6,987 nt of DNA from Candidatus Poribacteria bacterium. GTDB taxonomy: Bacteria > Poribacteria > WGA-4E > WGA-3G. The notes under the pieces are model-generated. The model ran no database searches and was not told the origin of the DNA. It was given only the letters and a program-made list of their open reading frames with translations. Of the stretch, positions 1 to 6,008 are shown piece by piece (positions within the stretch are counted from its first letter, which is position 1; every line of letters starts with the position of its first letter). The stretch lies in contig VXZL01000221.1 in NCBI GenBank assembly GCA_009845505.1, forward strand, positions 1-6,987, in the 5' to 3' direction. The position numbers and the translations under genes were made by a program.

Positions 1-2
1 TT

Positions 3-1310
3 TTATCGGCTTTCTACTCCGGCTCGGAGACGGCTCTCGTATCTGTTAATAAAATCCGACTTAATCAACTCGTTGAATCCGATGATGCCAAAGCAAGCAT
101 TATTCACCGCTTAGTTGAATCCCCGCAGCGGATGCTCGCACTCACTTTAGTTGGAACGAATCTTGCAAATGTGCTTATTGCACAACTTGGCGAAGGACTC
201 GTTGCACGTGGGCTTCCGAACCTCGCAGTAAGTTTACAAGGATTAATCGCTACTGCTGGTATAACGGCACTGCTCCTAATTTTTGGAGAAATTTTACCGA
301 AAACCATCTTTCGCGTTAAAGCCGATATCTTAGCACTGCGTTATGCCTACCCCTTAAAAATCTCTGAGGTGATTTTCGCACCTCTCATCTATCTCGTTCA
401 AAATCTTACACAATTTCTCATCAAACTCATAGACAGAAGTGCTCGCAGTCAAAGTCCCGATGCTCAACGTGAAGAATTATGGATTCTTGCCATTATCGGT
501 GAGCGTTCAGGGAACTTACTTACAGACCAACGTAGGATGATTCATAGCCTGCTCAACCTTCAAGACCGAACGGTTGCCCAAGTCATGGTGCCCCTTGTTG
601 ACATCGTTGCCATTGAAAAAAACACAAAATGCGAAGATTTTTTGCAAATCGCCGCTGACTCCGGCTTTTCGAGAATCCCAGTCTACGAAGAACACATCTA
701 TAACATTATTGGGATCATTAACCTCTTAGATGTTATTTACGATGATGTCGCATCAGATACCTCTGACAACAACTCAAGTTCCTCGGGAAAAGACAAAGAA
801 CGGACTACGACGAATCAACCCAAAAGAGAAGATACCCAACCTGAAACAGTGGAACCTTTTATCCGCACAGCCTTGCACTTTGTTCCCGAATCAAAAAATA
901 TCAATGCCCTCCTCAAAGAGATCCAAGACACACGACACACCATGGTATTCGCTGTGGATGAATATGGCGGCACCGTTGGACTTGTTACCGTTGAAGATCT
1001 TGTTGAAGAAATCGTTGGTGAATTCGCCGACGAACGTGATGAACCCGACTTCATTCGACTCATCACCGCCAAAATCCTCGAATGCGACGGCAGAACCGAA
1101 GTCAACCTGCTCAAAGAACACTACCGACTCCAAATTCCTGAAGGCGACTACGAAACAGTCGCTGGCTATATCTTAGAACGAACCGGGACTATCCCAGAAG
1201 TCGGAACAAACCTCAAACTCCATGACTCAGTCATTACAGTTATAGATGCCGATGAACGTGCTATCCGCAAAATTCGTATCTCACGGAAGGTTGGAAACTT
1301 TACCTTTTGA
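3..1310 (+). CDS. CorC/HlyC-type CNNM (DUF21)-CBS membrane protein, 5' end outside window
   Basis: The reading frame is open from base 3, so the first ATG in view (132) is internal and the gene begins left of the window. The 435 visible residues give the family's domain order. First comes the CNNM/DUF21 membrane domain, with the SGSETAL signature near residue 6, hydrophobic segments at about 44-70, 74-95 and 115-143, and FGEILPK at 94-100. A CBS pair follows (about 186-246 and 285-340, with DEYGG at 319-323 and an acidic EEIVGEFADERDE end), then a C-terminal CorC_HlyC domain from about 350. Members sit in the cytoplasmic membrane and are linked to Mg2+/Co2+ efflux or resistance, often loosely annotated as hemolysins; CBS domains bind adenine nucleotides. 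Odd point: a 38-residue Ser/Thr/Asp/Lys-rich linker (bases 741-854) separates the two CBS motifs. The gene ends in TGA, convergent with the SDR 56 bases away. Family is certain; the transported ion cannot be told from sequence. Confidence 0.93.
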   Translation, partial: LSAFYSGSETALVSVNKIRLNQLVESDDAKASIIHRLVESPQRMLALTLVGTNLANVLIAQLGEGLVARGLPNLAVSLQGLIATAGITALLLIFGEILPKTIFRVKADILALRYAYPLKISEVIFAPLIYLVQNLTQFLIKLIDRSARSQSPDAQREELWILAIIGERSGNLLTDQRRMIHSLLNLQDRTVAQVMVPLVDIVAIEKNTKCEDFLQIAADSGFSRIPVYEEHIYNIIGIINLLDVIYDDVASDTSDNNSSSSGKDKERTTTNQPKREDTQPETVEPFIRTALHFVPESKNINALLKEIQDTRHTMVFAVDEYGGTVGLVTVEDLVEEIVGEFADERDEPDFIRLITAKILECDGRTEVNLLKEHYRLQIPEGDYETVAGYILERTGTIPEVGTNLKLHDSVITVIDADERAIRKIRISRKVGNFTF

Positions 1311-1366
1311 AGCACATTGAGTCAAAATTGTATGACTAAGACCGATACGCTTACCGACCTACACGA

Positions 1367-2131
1367 TTAGAGTATCCCTAATGGTGGCATCACAACAATT
1401 TCCTCAGTTACCATACCCGACGGTTGTTGGCAAACCGAGACAACCGTATCCGCTACATGCTCTGGCTTAAGCATCTGTTCAAAGTCTGGATGCTGCGGAA
1501 TCTCATCCCAAAATGGCGTATGCACCGACCCCGGCAGCACCGCAGTCACCCGAATATTCTGCTGGCGAACCTCGCTGGCTAAAACTTTTGTGAATGCTAA
1601 CGCCCCTGCCTTCGCGGCACAATACGCGCCTGATGCCTCAAACGGAACTTTTGCAGCGATTGAAAGCACATTAATAATCTGCCCACCACCTTGTGCCAAC
1701 ATAGGTGAAAGCGCGGATTTTGTGCAAAGATAAATCGCCTTTAAATTAGAGTCAATTACTGCATCCCAATCACTTGGCATGAAATCGGCGACCGTCCCAA
1801 AACGACCAATCCCGGCATTGTTAATGAGAATATCTAAGCGTTGGTAAACATCCAGCGTTTTTTCGACAAGCCCTTGCACCGCCGCTGCGTCGGTTACATC
1901 CGTTGGCACAGCGAGTACGGAATCGGGGTTAGAAACCCCTCCTACTCTCAGCTCCGCTGCGGCCTGTTCAAGGGTTTCAGGTGTTCGGGCAGCAAGCACA
2001 ACTTTCGCACCAGCTGCAGCCAAACCAAAGGTGATCGCTTTACCAATCCCTTTTGATCCTCCGGTAACCACTGCAACTTTCCCATCAAGTGTGCCTATAT
2101 CCGCTTGATTCGGATGGGTAGGTGGAACCAT
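1367..2131 (-). CDS. Classical short-chain dehydrogenase/reductase (possible sepiapterin-reductase role)
   Basis: A 254-residue NAD(P)(H)-dependent Rossmann oxidoreductase of normal classical SDR length. Numbered from the chosen ATG it shows TGGSKGIG at 23-30 (cofactor binding), NNAG at 104-107, and the catalytic tetrad Asn129, Ser157, Tyr170 and Lys174 (YCAAK), followed by PG at 200-201. The frame extends four codons upstream to a GTG at 2143, but that GTG overlaps a GGAGG Shine-Dalgarno lying 5 nt before the ATG at 2131, so the ATG is preferred. It is the last gene of a co-directional minus-strand group, 74 bases after folE. The substrate is not readable: most SDRs of this size are called 3-oxoacyl-ACP reductase-like. 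Because the next two genes upstream are folE and PTPS, sepiapterin reductase, also an SDR of about 260 residues, is a reasonable hypothesis. An unusual GGVSNP stretch after the AAAELR helix is encoded by a palindrome (1925-1939). Confidence 0.92.
   Translation of the reverse strand: MVPPTHPNQADIGTLDGKVAVVTGGSKGIGKAITFGLAAAGAKVVLAARTPETLEQAAAELRVGGVSNPDSVLAVPTDVTDAAAVQGLVEKTLDVYQRLDILINNAGIGRFGTVADFMPSDWDAVIDSNLKAIYLCTKSALSPMLAQGGGQIINVLSIAAKVPFEASGAYCAAKAGALAFTKVLASEVRQQNIRVTAVLPGSVHTPFWDEIPQHPDFEQMLKPEHVADTVVSVCQQPSGMVTEEIVVMPPLGIL
1925..1939. repeat. Short palindrome inside the SDR gene, GVSNP-encoding copy 1
   Basis: Plus-strand GGGGTT-AGA-AACCCC forms a perfect 6-bp stem with a 3-nt loop. 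A 14-base core, GGGTTAGAAACCCC, occurs again in folE at 2756-2769 in the same orientation and the same reading frame, giving GVSNP in both proteins. It lies in a surface-loop position of the SDR between helix AAAELR and strand VLAVP, where the family normally has a shorter loop. It looks like a REP-type palindrome tolerated within coding DNA; origin by insertion is inferred. Confidence 0.55.
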
Positions 2132-2136
2132 GCTCG

Positions 2137-2141
2137 CCTCC
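2137..2141 (-). promoter_or_regulatory. Shine-Dalgarno GGAGG deciding the SDR start
   Basis: On the minus strand GGAGG is followed by 5 nt (CGAGC) and then ATG at 2131. The alternative GTG start at 2143 would place this ribosome binding site inside the coding region. Confidence 0.75.
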
Positions 2142-2205
2142 ACATTTCCATTTTGTAGTTGAACTTTATGTCAATTGGGTATCTACATGAACAAAAAAGT
2201 TTACG

Positions 2206-2784
2206 TTAGGATATCTGGATACACCGCAAAAATTCTGCCCGCGTTGAACTATCCTCTCGGAACGTTCCCAACATGACATTTGTTGTCATCCTCGGTGCTT
2301 GTTTCTGGACACCGCGCGCCATCATGCAGAGATGTTGTCCTTCTATCACTACAGCAACGCCCTGTGGATCAAGTGCGGTTTCCAGTGCCTCGGCGATCTC
2401 ACGTGTGAGCCGTTCCTGGACCTGTAAACGCCGAGAAAACATATCTACGATACGCGGAATTTTACTCAGACCGATAATCCGATTCCGGGGAAGATATCCA
2501 ACGTGGCATCTGCCCCAGAACGGAAGAATATGGTGTTCGCAAAGACTATAAAATTCAATATCTTTGACAATCACCATTTCATCATAATCTTCGTCAAAGA
2601 TAGCCTTGTTCAAAATTTTATCAATATCTTGCTGGTAGCCACTGGTCAGAAACTGCATCGCTTTGGCAGCCCGACTCGGTGTCCTCACAAGCCCCTGACG
2701 ACTCGGATCTTCACCTAAATTTTTAAGAAGATTGGTAAAAAGTTCCTCTAATTCTGGGTTAGAAACCCCCTCTTTAAACTCCAT
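2206..2784 (-). CDS. folE: GTP cyclohydrolase I (FolE type)
   Basis: A 192-residue GTP cyclohydrolase I, converting GTP to 7,8-dihydroneopterin triphosphate, the entry step to folate, tetrahydrobiopterin and (in bacteria) queuosine precursors; cytosolic homodecamer in known members. Visible signatures are [11 protein letters not shown] at 32-42, [12 protein letters not shown] at 80-91, [23 protein letters not shown] at 105-127 and [11 protein letters not shown] at 149-159. By alignment with E. coli FolE (Cys110, His113, Cys181) the zinc ligands are Cys82, His85 and Cys153, with catalytic His151, so the enzyme should be active and zinc-dependent. Only the N-terminal helix region is unusual: [15 protein letters not shown] carries the peptide encoded by the palindrome at 2756-2769. 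No well-placed Shine-Dalgarno precedes the ATG; a GGAG lies 14 nt away. It sits 60 bases after the PTPS gene and 74 before the SDR, suggesting one transcript. Confidence 0.97.
   Translation of the reverse strand: MEFKEGVSNPELEELFTNLLKNLGEDPSRQGLVRTPSRAAKAMQFLTSGYQQDIDKILNKAIFDEDYDEMVIVKDIEFYSLCEHHILPFWGRCHVGYLPRNRIIGLSKIPRIVDMFSRRLQVQERLTREIAEALETALDPQGVAVVIEGQHLCMMARGVQKQAPRMTTNVMLGTFREDSSTRAEFLRCIQIS
2756..2769. repeat. Short palindrome at the 5' end of folE, GVSNP-encoding copy 2
   Basis: Plus-strand GGGTT-AGA-AACCC (5-bp stem, 3-nt loop) plus one further C. It matches the SDR copy over 14 bases with the same strand and codon phase, and encodes GVSNP at FolE residues 6-10, ahead of the conserved catalytic core. 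In the mRNA the hairpin begins about 16 nt into the coding sequence, so it could affect initiation; that is inference. Confidence 0.5.
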
Positions 2785-2844
2785 TATGTTAAAATGGTCT
2801 CCATTGCGCTATTTTCAGCTGCGCTTACTGGGGTAGAAAACAGA

Positions 2845-3672
2845 TTATTCGCCGTAGTAGTCGAAATGATTCTTTGGCGTTTCTCGCAAACGTAGACGGT
2901 ATAAAGCCACGGGACGCAAATTCGGTTCCAGTACATCCCATATCACTTTGACGAAGTTCTCTGAAGTCGGATTAAGTTTTTCAAATTCAGGGGTGTCGAG
3001 ATTCAGGTGTTTGTAATCAAATCGTGTGTAAACCTGCTTCTGAACGACTTCATCGAGAAAATCCAGCCCCGCAACCAACCCAGTTCTTGGATCCACATCG
3101 CCCTTTACGGTAACTTCAAGAACATAGTTATGCCCATGACCTGCGGGATTGTTACACTTTCCAAAGATATCTCGGTTCTCTTCATCACTGAGAACATGAC
3201 TGTGCAAACGATGGGCAGAACTAAACTCGTAAACTTTGGTAAGATAAACCACCGGTCCTTCTCCATGATAGTCAGCAAAATTCGTAGCACTTTCGTAGAG
3301 ACGTACCCTATGCAACATTCCATCTGGCAGAGAAGGTTCAAGCCGTTGCCAAATCTCAATAGTGATGTTTTCACATGTCGGTTGCAAATGCGGGTTGCCT
3401 GCAAAAACCGGATGTTGCTGGTTTAGATGCTTATGATCATAATTGGCGAGTACCTCTGTCTTCAACAGCGCATCCAACGTTACCAGATTGATAACCATCC
3501 CGTTATCGGCATCCACGTCGCCTTTCACCATCACCTCAAGGACATAGTTATGCCCATGACTATTTGGATTCGCAGCGGCACCGAACAGCTTAAAGTTTTC
3601 TGCATCGCTCAATTCAGGTATACGTTTGTAATGTGATGCTTCAAACGCCGTCTGTCGGGTTAAGTAATACAT
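2845..3672 (-). CDS. Tandem 6-pyruvoyl-tetrahydropterin synthase (PTPS/QueD family) fusion, two domains
   Basis: A 275-residue protein made of two complete PTPS domains (about 1-137 and 141-275) repeating with an exact 140-residue offset, twice the usual length. Both copies keep the zinc triad: His14, His39, His41 and His154, His179, His181. Both keep the pterin-anchoring Glu region (LYES, Glu127; LRET, Glu264). The C-terminal copy has Cys173 in CxxxxxHGH spacing, as in the tetrahydrobiopterin-type enzyme (PTPS-II), not the CxxxHGH of QueD. The N-terminal copy has Ala33 there. Conversely the N-terminal copy keeps Asp79-His80 (YDHKHLN), while the C-terminal copy has Asp219-Tyr220 (FDYKHLN). 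The family converts dihydroneopterin triphosphate, the FolE product, to 6-pyruvoyl-tetrahydropterin or, for QueD, 6-carboxytetrahydropterin. Adjacent folE supports a pterin role. Automated pipelines would probably label it 6-carboxytetrahydropterin synthase. No clear Shine-Dalgarno is seen before ATG 3672. Confidence 0.93.
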   Translation of the reverse strand: MYYLTRQTAFEASHYKRIPELSDAENFKLFGAAANPNSHGHNYVLEVMVKGDVDADNGMVINLVTLDALLKTEVLANYDHKHLNQQHPVFAGNPHLQPTCENITIEIWQRLEPSLPDGMLHRVRLYESATNFADYHGEGPVVYLTKVYEFSSAHRLHSHVLSDEENRDIFGKCNNPAGHGHNYVLEVTVKGDVDPRTGLVAGLDFLDEVVQKQVYTRFDYKHLNLDTPEFEKLNPTSENFVKVIWDVLEPNLRPVALYRLRLRETPKNHFDYYGE

Positions 3673-3706
3673 CGGTTTTTGCCGTTATCTTGTATGGATG
3701 AACCCT

Positions 3707-4000
3707 CTAAGGGACACGCCGCGACGGAGCCACCAACTCATCATCCATCGACTCATATTGGACTGCCATAACCCATTCACCAGTGCCGCGCAACTGGACG
3801 TTGCACTTTTTAAGCCACTCAACTAAAGTGAGACGATCGCGCGCCTCCCACTCGCAAACCATCCGGCCTGAAAGTGTATCACACAAGACCCGGATATTCT
3901 TCACATCGGCATTCTCTTCTTCTTTGAAACGCTTCAGGAGGCGCGCAACATCTTGACGTGTCATACAAGCAATGACGTGGGCAGAAACAAATTTAGGCAT
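3707..4000 (-). CDS. Small DUF4242-like protein, function unknown
   Basis: A 97-residue protein beginning MPKFVSAHVI, with a CMTRQDV turn at 12-18, a CDTLSGRMVCEWEA strand region at 40-53 and a Cys66 helix. The pattern of an N-terminal beta strand with His8, a long helix and a central SGRMxCxWEA strand resembles the DUF4242 family (small ferredoxin-fold proteins, one of which is reported to bind nickel); this assignment is from pattern memory and tentative. Cys12, Cys40, Cys49 and Cys66 are possible metal or redox residues, but no known motif is complete. The frame continues seven codons upstream to an ATG at 4021 (MADGKKK), but that extension is encoded by the edge of an inverted-repeat element plus ten consecutive A, so ATG 4000 is preferred. 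Neither start has a good Shine-Dalgarno. It lies 34 bases before the PTPS gene. A link to pterin chemistry is only positional. Confidence 0.75.
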   Translation of the reverse strand: MPKFVSAHVIACMTRQDVARLLKRFKEEENADVKNIRVLCDTLSGRMVCEWEARDRLTLVEWLKKCNVQLRGTGEWVMAVQYESMDDELVAPSRRVP

Positions 4001-4020
4001 TTTTTTTTTGCCATCAGCCA

Positions 4021-4096
4021 TCGGCTTTCAGCTGTCAGAGAGTGAGATCACAAACCTCGCGAGCGAGGGTTACTGATACCGACAGCCGAAAGCTGT
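4021..4096. repeat. Imperfect inverted-repeat element (MITE/REP-like) between two genes
   Basis: Two arms face each other: 4023-4038 (GGCTTTCAGCTGTCAG) and 4079-4094, whose reverse complement AGCTTTCGGCTGTCGG matches at 13 of 16 positions. All three differences are transitions. Between them lies a second hairpin, CCTCG-CGAG-CGAGG (4055-4068), flanked by AAC and GTT. The element fills most of the 107-base gap between the rhodanese stop and the DUF4242-like start and has no open reading frame or T-run. It resembles short non-autonomous palindromic repeats. Its left edge supplies an upstream in-frame ATG (4021) for the next gene. Confidence 0.6.
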
Positions 4097-4107
4097 GAGT
4101 TATTCCT

Positions 4108-4956
4108 TTAGTCGCGTGCGATGGGTGCGCCCACGAGATTACCCCACTCTGTCCAACTCCCATCGTAGTTGCGGACCTTTTCATAACCGAGTAGGTACTT
4201 TAACACAAACCACGTGTGCGATGAACGTTCACCAATACGGCAATAGGCAACGGTCTCCTTATTCTCATCAACTCCTGCACCACCGTAAATGGCTTGCAGT
4301 TCGTCGTGAGACTTAAAGGTACCATCTTCAGCCACTGCTGTTGCCCATGGGATATTTGCTGCACCGGGGATATGTCCGCCACGTTGTGCAGTTTCGCTCA
4401 TGCCAGGGGGAGCAATGACTTCACCGGTAAATTCAGCAGGTGAACGAACATCAACAAGATTAACGACACCTTGCCCGAGTGTCTCACGAACGGTACCGGC
4501 TGTAGCGCGGACATTATCATCAGGAAACTTCGCCTGGTACCCTGTAGTGGCGTAGTTCGGAACATCGGTGACAAGTGCTCTGCCTTCATCAATCCATTTC
4601 TGGCGACCGCCATTCATCACCTTGAGTTTGCTTTCGTCGTGACCGTAGTAGCGGAATTGCCATAAGGCATACGTCGCGAACCAGTTGTTATTATCGCCGT
4701 AGAAGATAATCGTTGTGTCATTAGCGATACCACTGTCATTGCAGAGTGCCTCAAACTGCTCTTTCGTGAGGATATCGCGTCGAACCTGGTCGCACAACTG
4801 AGTCTCCCAATTGAGCCCGACTGCGCCAGCGATATGCCCTTCACCATACGCCTCGGTATCCACATCAACTTCAAGCAACCGAACACCATCATCACCACCG
4901 TGTGCAGCCACCCATTCCGTACTCACTAAAACATCAGGATTTGCGTAATCAGCCAT
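4108..4956 (-). CDS. Two-domain rhodanese, thiosulfate sulfurtransferase type
   Basis: A 282-residue tandem-rhodanese protein, the usual length for sulfurtransferases that move sulfane sulfur from thiosulfate (or 3-mercaptopyruvate) to thiophilic acceptors such as cyanide or thioredoxin; normally cytoplasmic, and no signal peptide is seen. The N-terminal domain (about 8-130) is structural: the position equivalent to the active Cys reads FYGDNNNW (Asp88). The C-terminal domain (about 150-280) has LVDVRSPAEF at 167-176, GHIPGAANIPW at 194-204 and the active-site loop CRIGERSS at 239-246 with Cys239 as persulfide carrier. That loop is shared with mycobacterial CysA2/SseA-type enzymes and differs from the CGSGVT loop of E. 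coli SseA. A GGAGG lies 12 nt before ATG 4956, and a consensus sigma-70 promoter lies about 90 bases upstream. It is the first gene of the minus-strand group. Confidence 0.95.
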   Translation of the reverse strand: MADYANPDVLVSTEWVAAHGGDDGVRLLEVDVDTEAYGEGHIAGAVGLNWETQLCDQVRRDILTKEQFEALCNDSGIANDTTIIFYGDNNNWFATYALWQFRYYGHDESKLKVMNGGRQKWIDEGRALVTDVPNYATTGYQAKFPDDNVRATAGTVRETLGQGVVNLVDVRSPAEFTGEVIAPPGMSETAQRGGHIPGAANIPWATAVAEDGTFKSHDELQAIYGGAGVDENKETVAYCRIGERSSHTWFVLKYLLGYEKVRNYDGSWTEWGNLVGAPIARD

Positions 4957-5045
4957 TTCTGTGTTAAGCCTCCGTATTTTATTTTGGTAAGATCCTATTC
5001 ATATCAGGCTATAAATTATGCCCGAATAGAATGATTCTTTATTAC

Positions 5046-5074
5046 ATTATACATCTGAAGGTATGATTTGTCAA
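5046..5074 (-). promoter_or_regulatory. Consensus sigma-70 promoter for the rhodanese-PTPS-folE-SDR group
   Basis: On the minus strand TTGACA (5069-5074) is followed by 17 nt and TATAAT (5046-5051), an exact match to both boxes with optimal spacing. Transcription would start near 5039 and leave a leader of roughly 83 nt before the rhodanese ATG at 4956. It lies just downstream of a terminator for the preceding unit, as expected for a new transcription unit. Confidence 0.85.
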
Positions 5075-5130
5075 ATAGAAATGCGATTTCGCTGTACTCC
5101 TGACTATTTTTGCGAAACTTGGTAAGTTTC

Positions 5131-5170
5131 CGAAAAAAAGAAAAGCCGCGTCAATCTCTTGACGCGGCTT
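5131..5170 (-). terminator. Rho-independent terminator after the DUF4159 gene
   Basis: AAGCCGCGTCA (5143-5153) pairs perfectly with TGACGCGGCTT (5160-5170) across a 6-nt loop, an 11-bp stem. On the minus strand the stem is followed by TTTTCTTTTTTTC. The hairpin ends 40 bases after the DUF4159 stop codon. There is no T-run on the plus-strand side, so it acts for minus-strand transcription. Confidence 0.93.
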
Positions 5171-5210
5171 ATTGTTTACAGATAATCCTATATTACCCTT
5201 TATACAACTA

Positions 5211-5918
5211 TCACAACCGATCCGCAACATTTGGTGCTGTCTTCGGCACGTTGTCCACATCGCCATCAGCGAGCGCATCCTCTGGGATATAGTTGCTATA
5301 ATCCGAGATGTTCCCGTGGGTTACCGCATAGATAACAACGTTGATGAGTTGTCGGGCCGCAGCCGGTGCGAACTCGTCCAAAATCTTATTCCGGTCCTGA
5401 TAGTGACCGAAGAACGGTTTCTGCACCGCACCATCCATTACGTGTATCATAGCTTCTGTATCCACGAGAACCGCCAATCGGTCATCAATAAACACGCCCT
5501 GTAACTGACTATAGGGACCGTGATGAAGAATCGTACTCCCAATTTTTCGGACAGGAAACCGGAGGGGTCCGTTCAACTCATAGAAACTATTGTAAATCTC
5601 ATGGTCATGCGGGATGGAAACCAGATGGTATTCAGGAAGAATCTGACGCAAAACCCGTAGTGCAGGCTGCATCGCTAACTCCGTGTTTCCATGGGTGGGC
5701 ATATAGATGAACCCGCCGCGGTTGATAACATATTCACGAATCCGCTGCGCTTCCCGATCGGTATAACCGAAGGAAGGACGGTCTCCGCTGACCTGCCAGA
5801 CGGCATTACTCAGCAATCCATTACTCTGGTTCTTGACTGAGGAGCTGGGAACGGGTTCCATAAAGATAATCGGTGACTCAAAAAACGCAGCATCCGTAAT
5901 TTGGACTGCGTCAACCAT
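5211..5918 (-). CDS. DUF4159 domain protein (probably the C-terminal half of a TGA-split gene)
   Basis: From the only available ATG (5918) this is 235 residues resembling DUF4159. It shows REYVINRGGFIYMP at 61-74, ILPEYHLVSIPHDHEIYNSFYEL spanning 93-115, QGVFIDDRLAVLVDTEAM at 140-157 and INVVIYAVTHGN at 192-203. DUF4159 has no settled biochemical function; it has a glutamine-amidotransferase-like fold and is common in Planctomycetes and similar lineages. The ATG has no usable Shine-Dalgarno, and the frame stays open for 29 codons upstream to a TGA at 6006-6008. Those codons read like the missing start of the domain (LRFGAGLPYLVTSLNSETG). The true unit is therefore likely one protein with the TonB-like segment upstream, in the same frame. 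The gene stops at TGA-TAG and is followed by a strong terminator. Confidence 0.78.
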   Translation of the reverse strand: MVDAVQITDAAFFESPIIFMEPVPSSSVKNQSNGLLSNAVWQVSGDRPSFGYTDREAQRIREYVINRGGFIYMPTHGNTELAMQPALRVLRQILPEYHLVSIPHDHEIYNSFYELNGPLRFPVRKIGSTILHHGPYSQLQGVFIDDRLAVLVDTEAMIHVMDGAVQKPFFGHYQDRNKILDEFAPAAARQLINVVIYAVTHGNISDYSNYIPEDALADGDVDNVPKTAPNVADRL

Positions 5919-6008
5919 TTGGGTTTGGATACCTGTTTCTGAATTCAGAGACGTGACTAAATAGGGCAGACCTGCCCCGAATCGGAGATGTCCGATACCG
6001 CTCCCTCA
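5919..6008 (-). other. In-frame TGA and 29 open codons joining the TonB-like and DUF4159 segments
   Basis: The TGA at 6006-6008 that ends the TonB-like frame is in the same frame as DUF4159, with no other stop down to 5213. The 29 codons between TGA and ATG 5918 contain no ATG, GTG or TTG, yet encode domain-like sequence (GIGHLRFGAGLPYLV). The TGA overlaps an ATG (ATGA), but that ATG opens a different frame that stops after 32 codons. Possible explanations are a nonsense mutation or assembly error in one long gene (527 residues), readthrough, or initiation at a non-standard codon. Confidence 0.7.
5964..5996 (-). other. Two adjacent hairpins just downstream of the in-frame TGA
   Basis: ATCGGA (5981-5986) and TCCGAT (5991-5996) form a perfect 6-bp stem with a 4-nt loop beginning 9 nt after the TGA on the minus strand. 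GGGCA (5964-5968) and TGCCC (5973-5977) form a second stem with a 4-nt loop directly after it. Both are within coding sequence. Their effect on termination, readthrough or initiation is unknown. Confidence 0.45.

Noticed and set aside
1319..1338. AGTCA/TGACT inverted repeat between the convergent CorC-like and SDR genes as a bidirectional terminator
   Set aside because: Only 5 bp, AT-rich, 8-nt loop and no T-run on either side.
2785..2844. GCGC...GCGC pairing between the PTPS and folE genes as a terminator or attenuator
   Set aside because: Only 4 bp pair before a mismatch and there is no T-run.
5211..6008. A genetic code with TGA as a sense codon
   Set aside because: Conserved Trp residues in the other genes use TGG, no other conserved gene has an internal TGA, and the DUF4159 gene itself ends in TGA followed directly by TAG.
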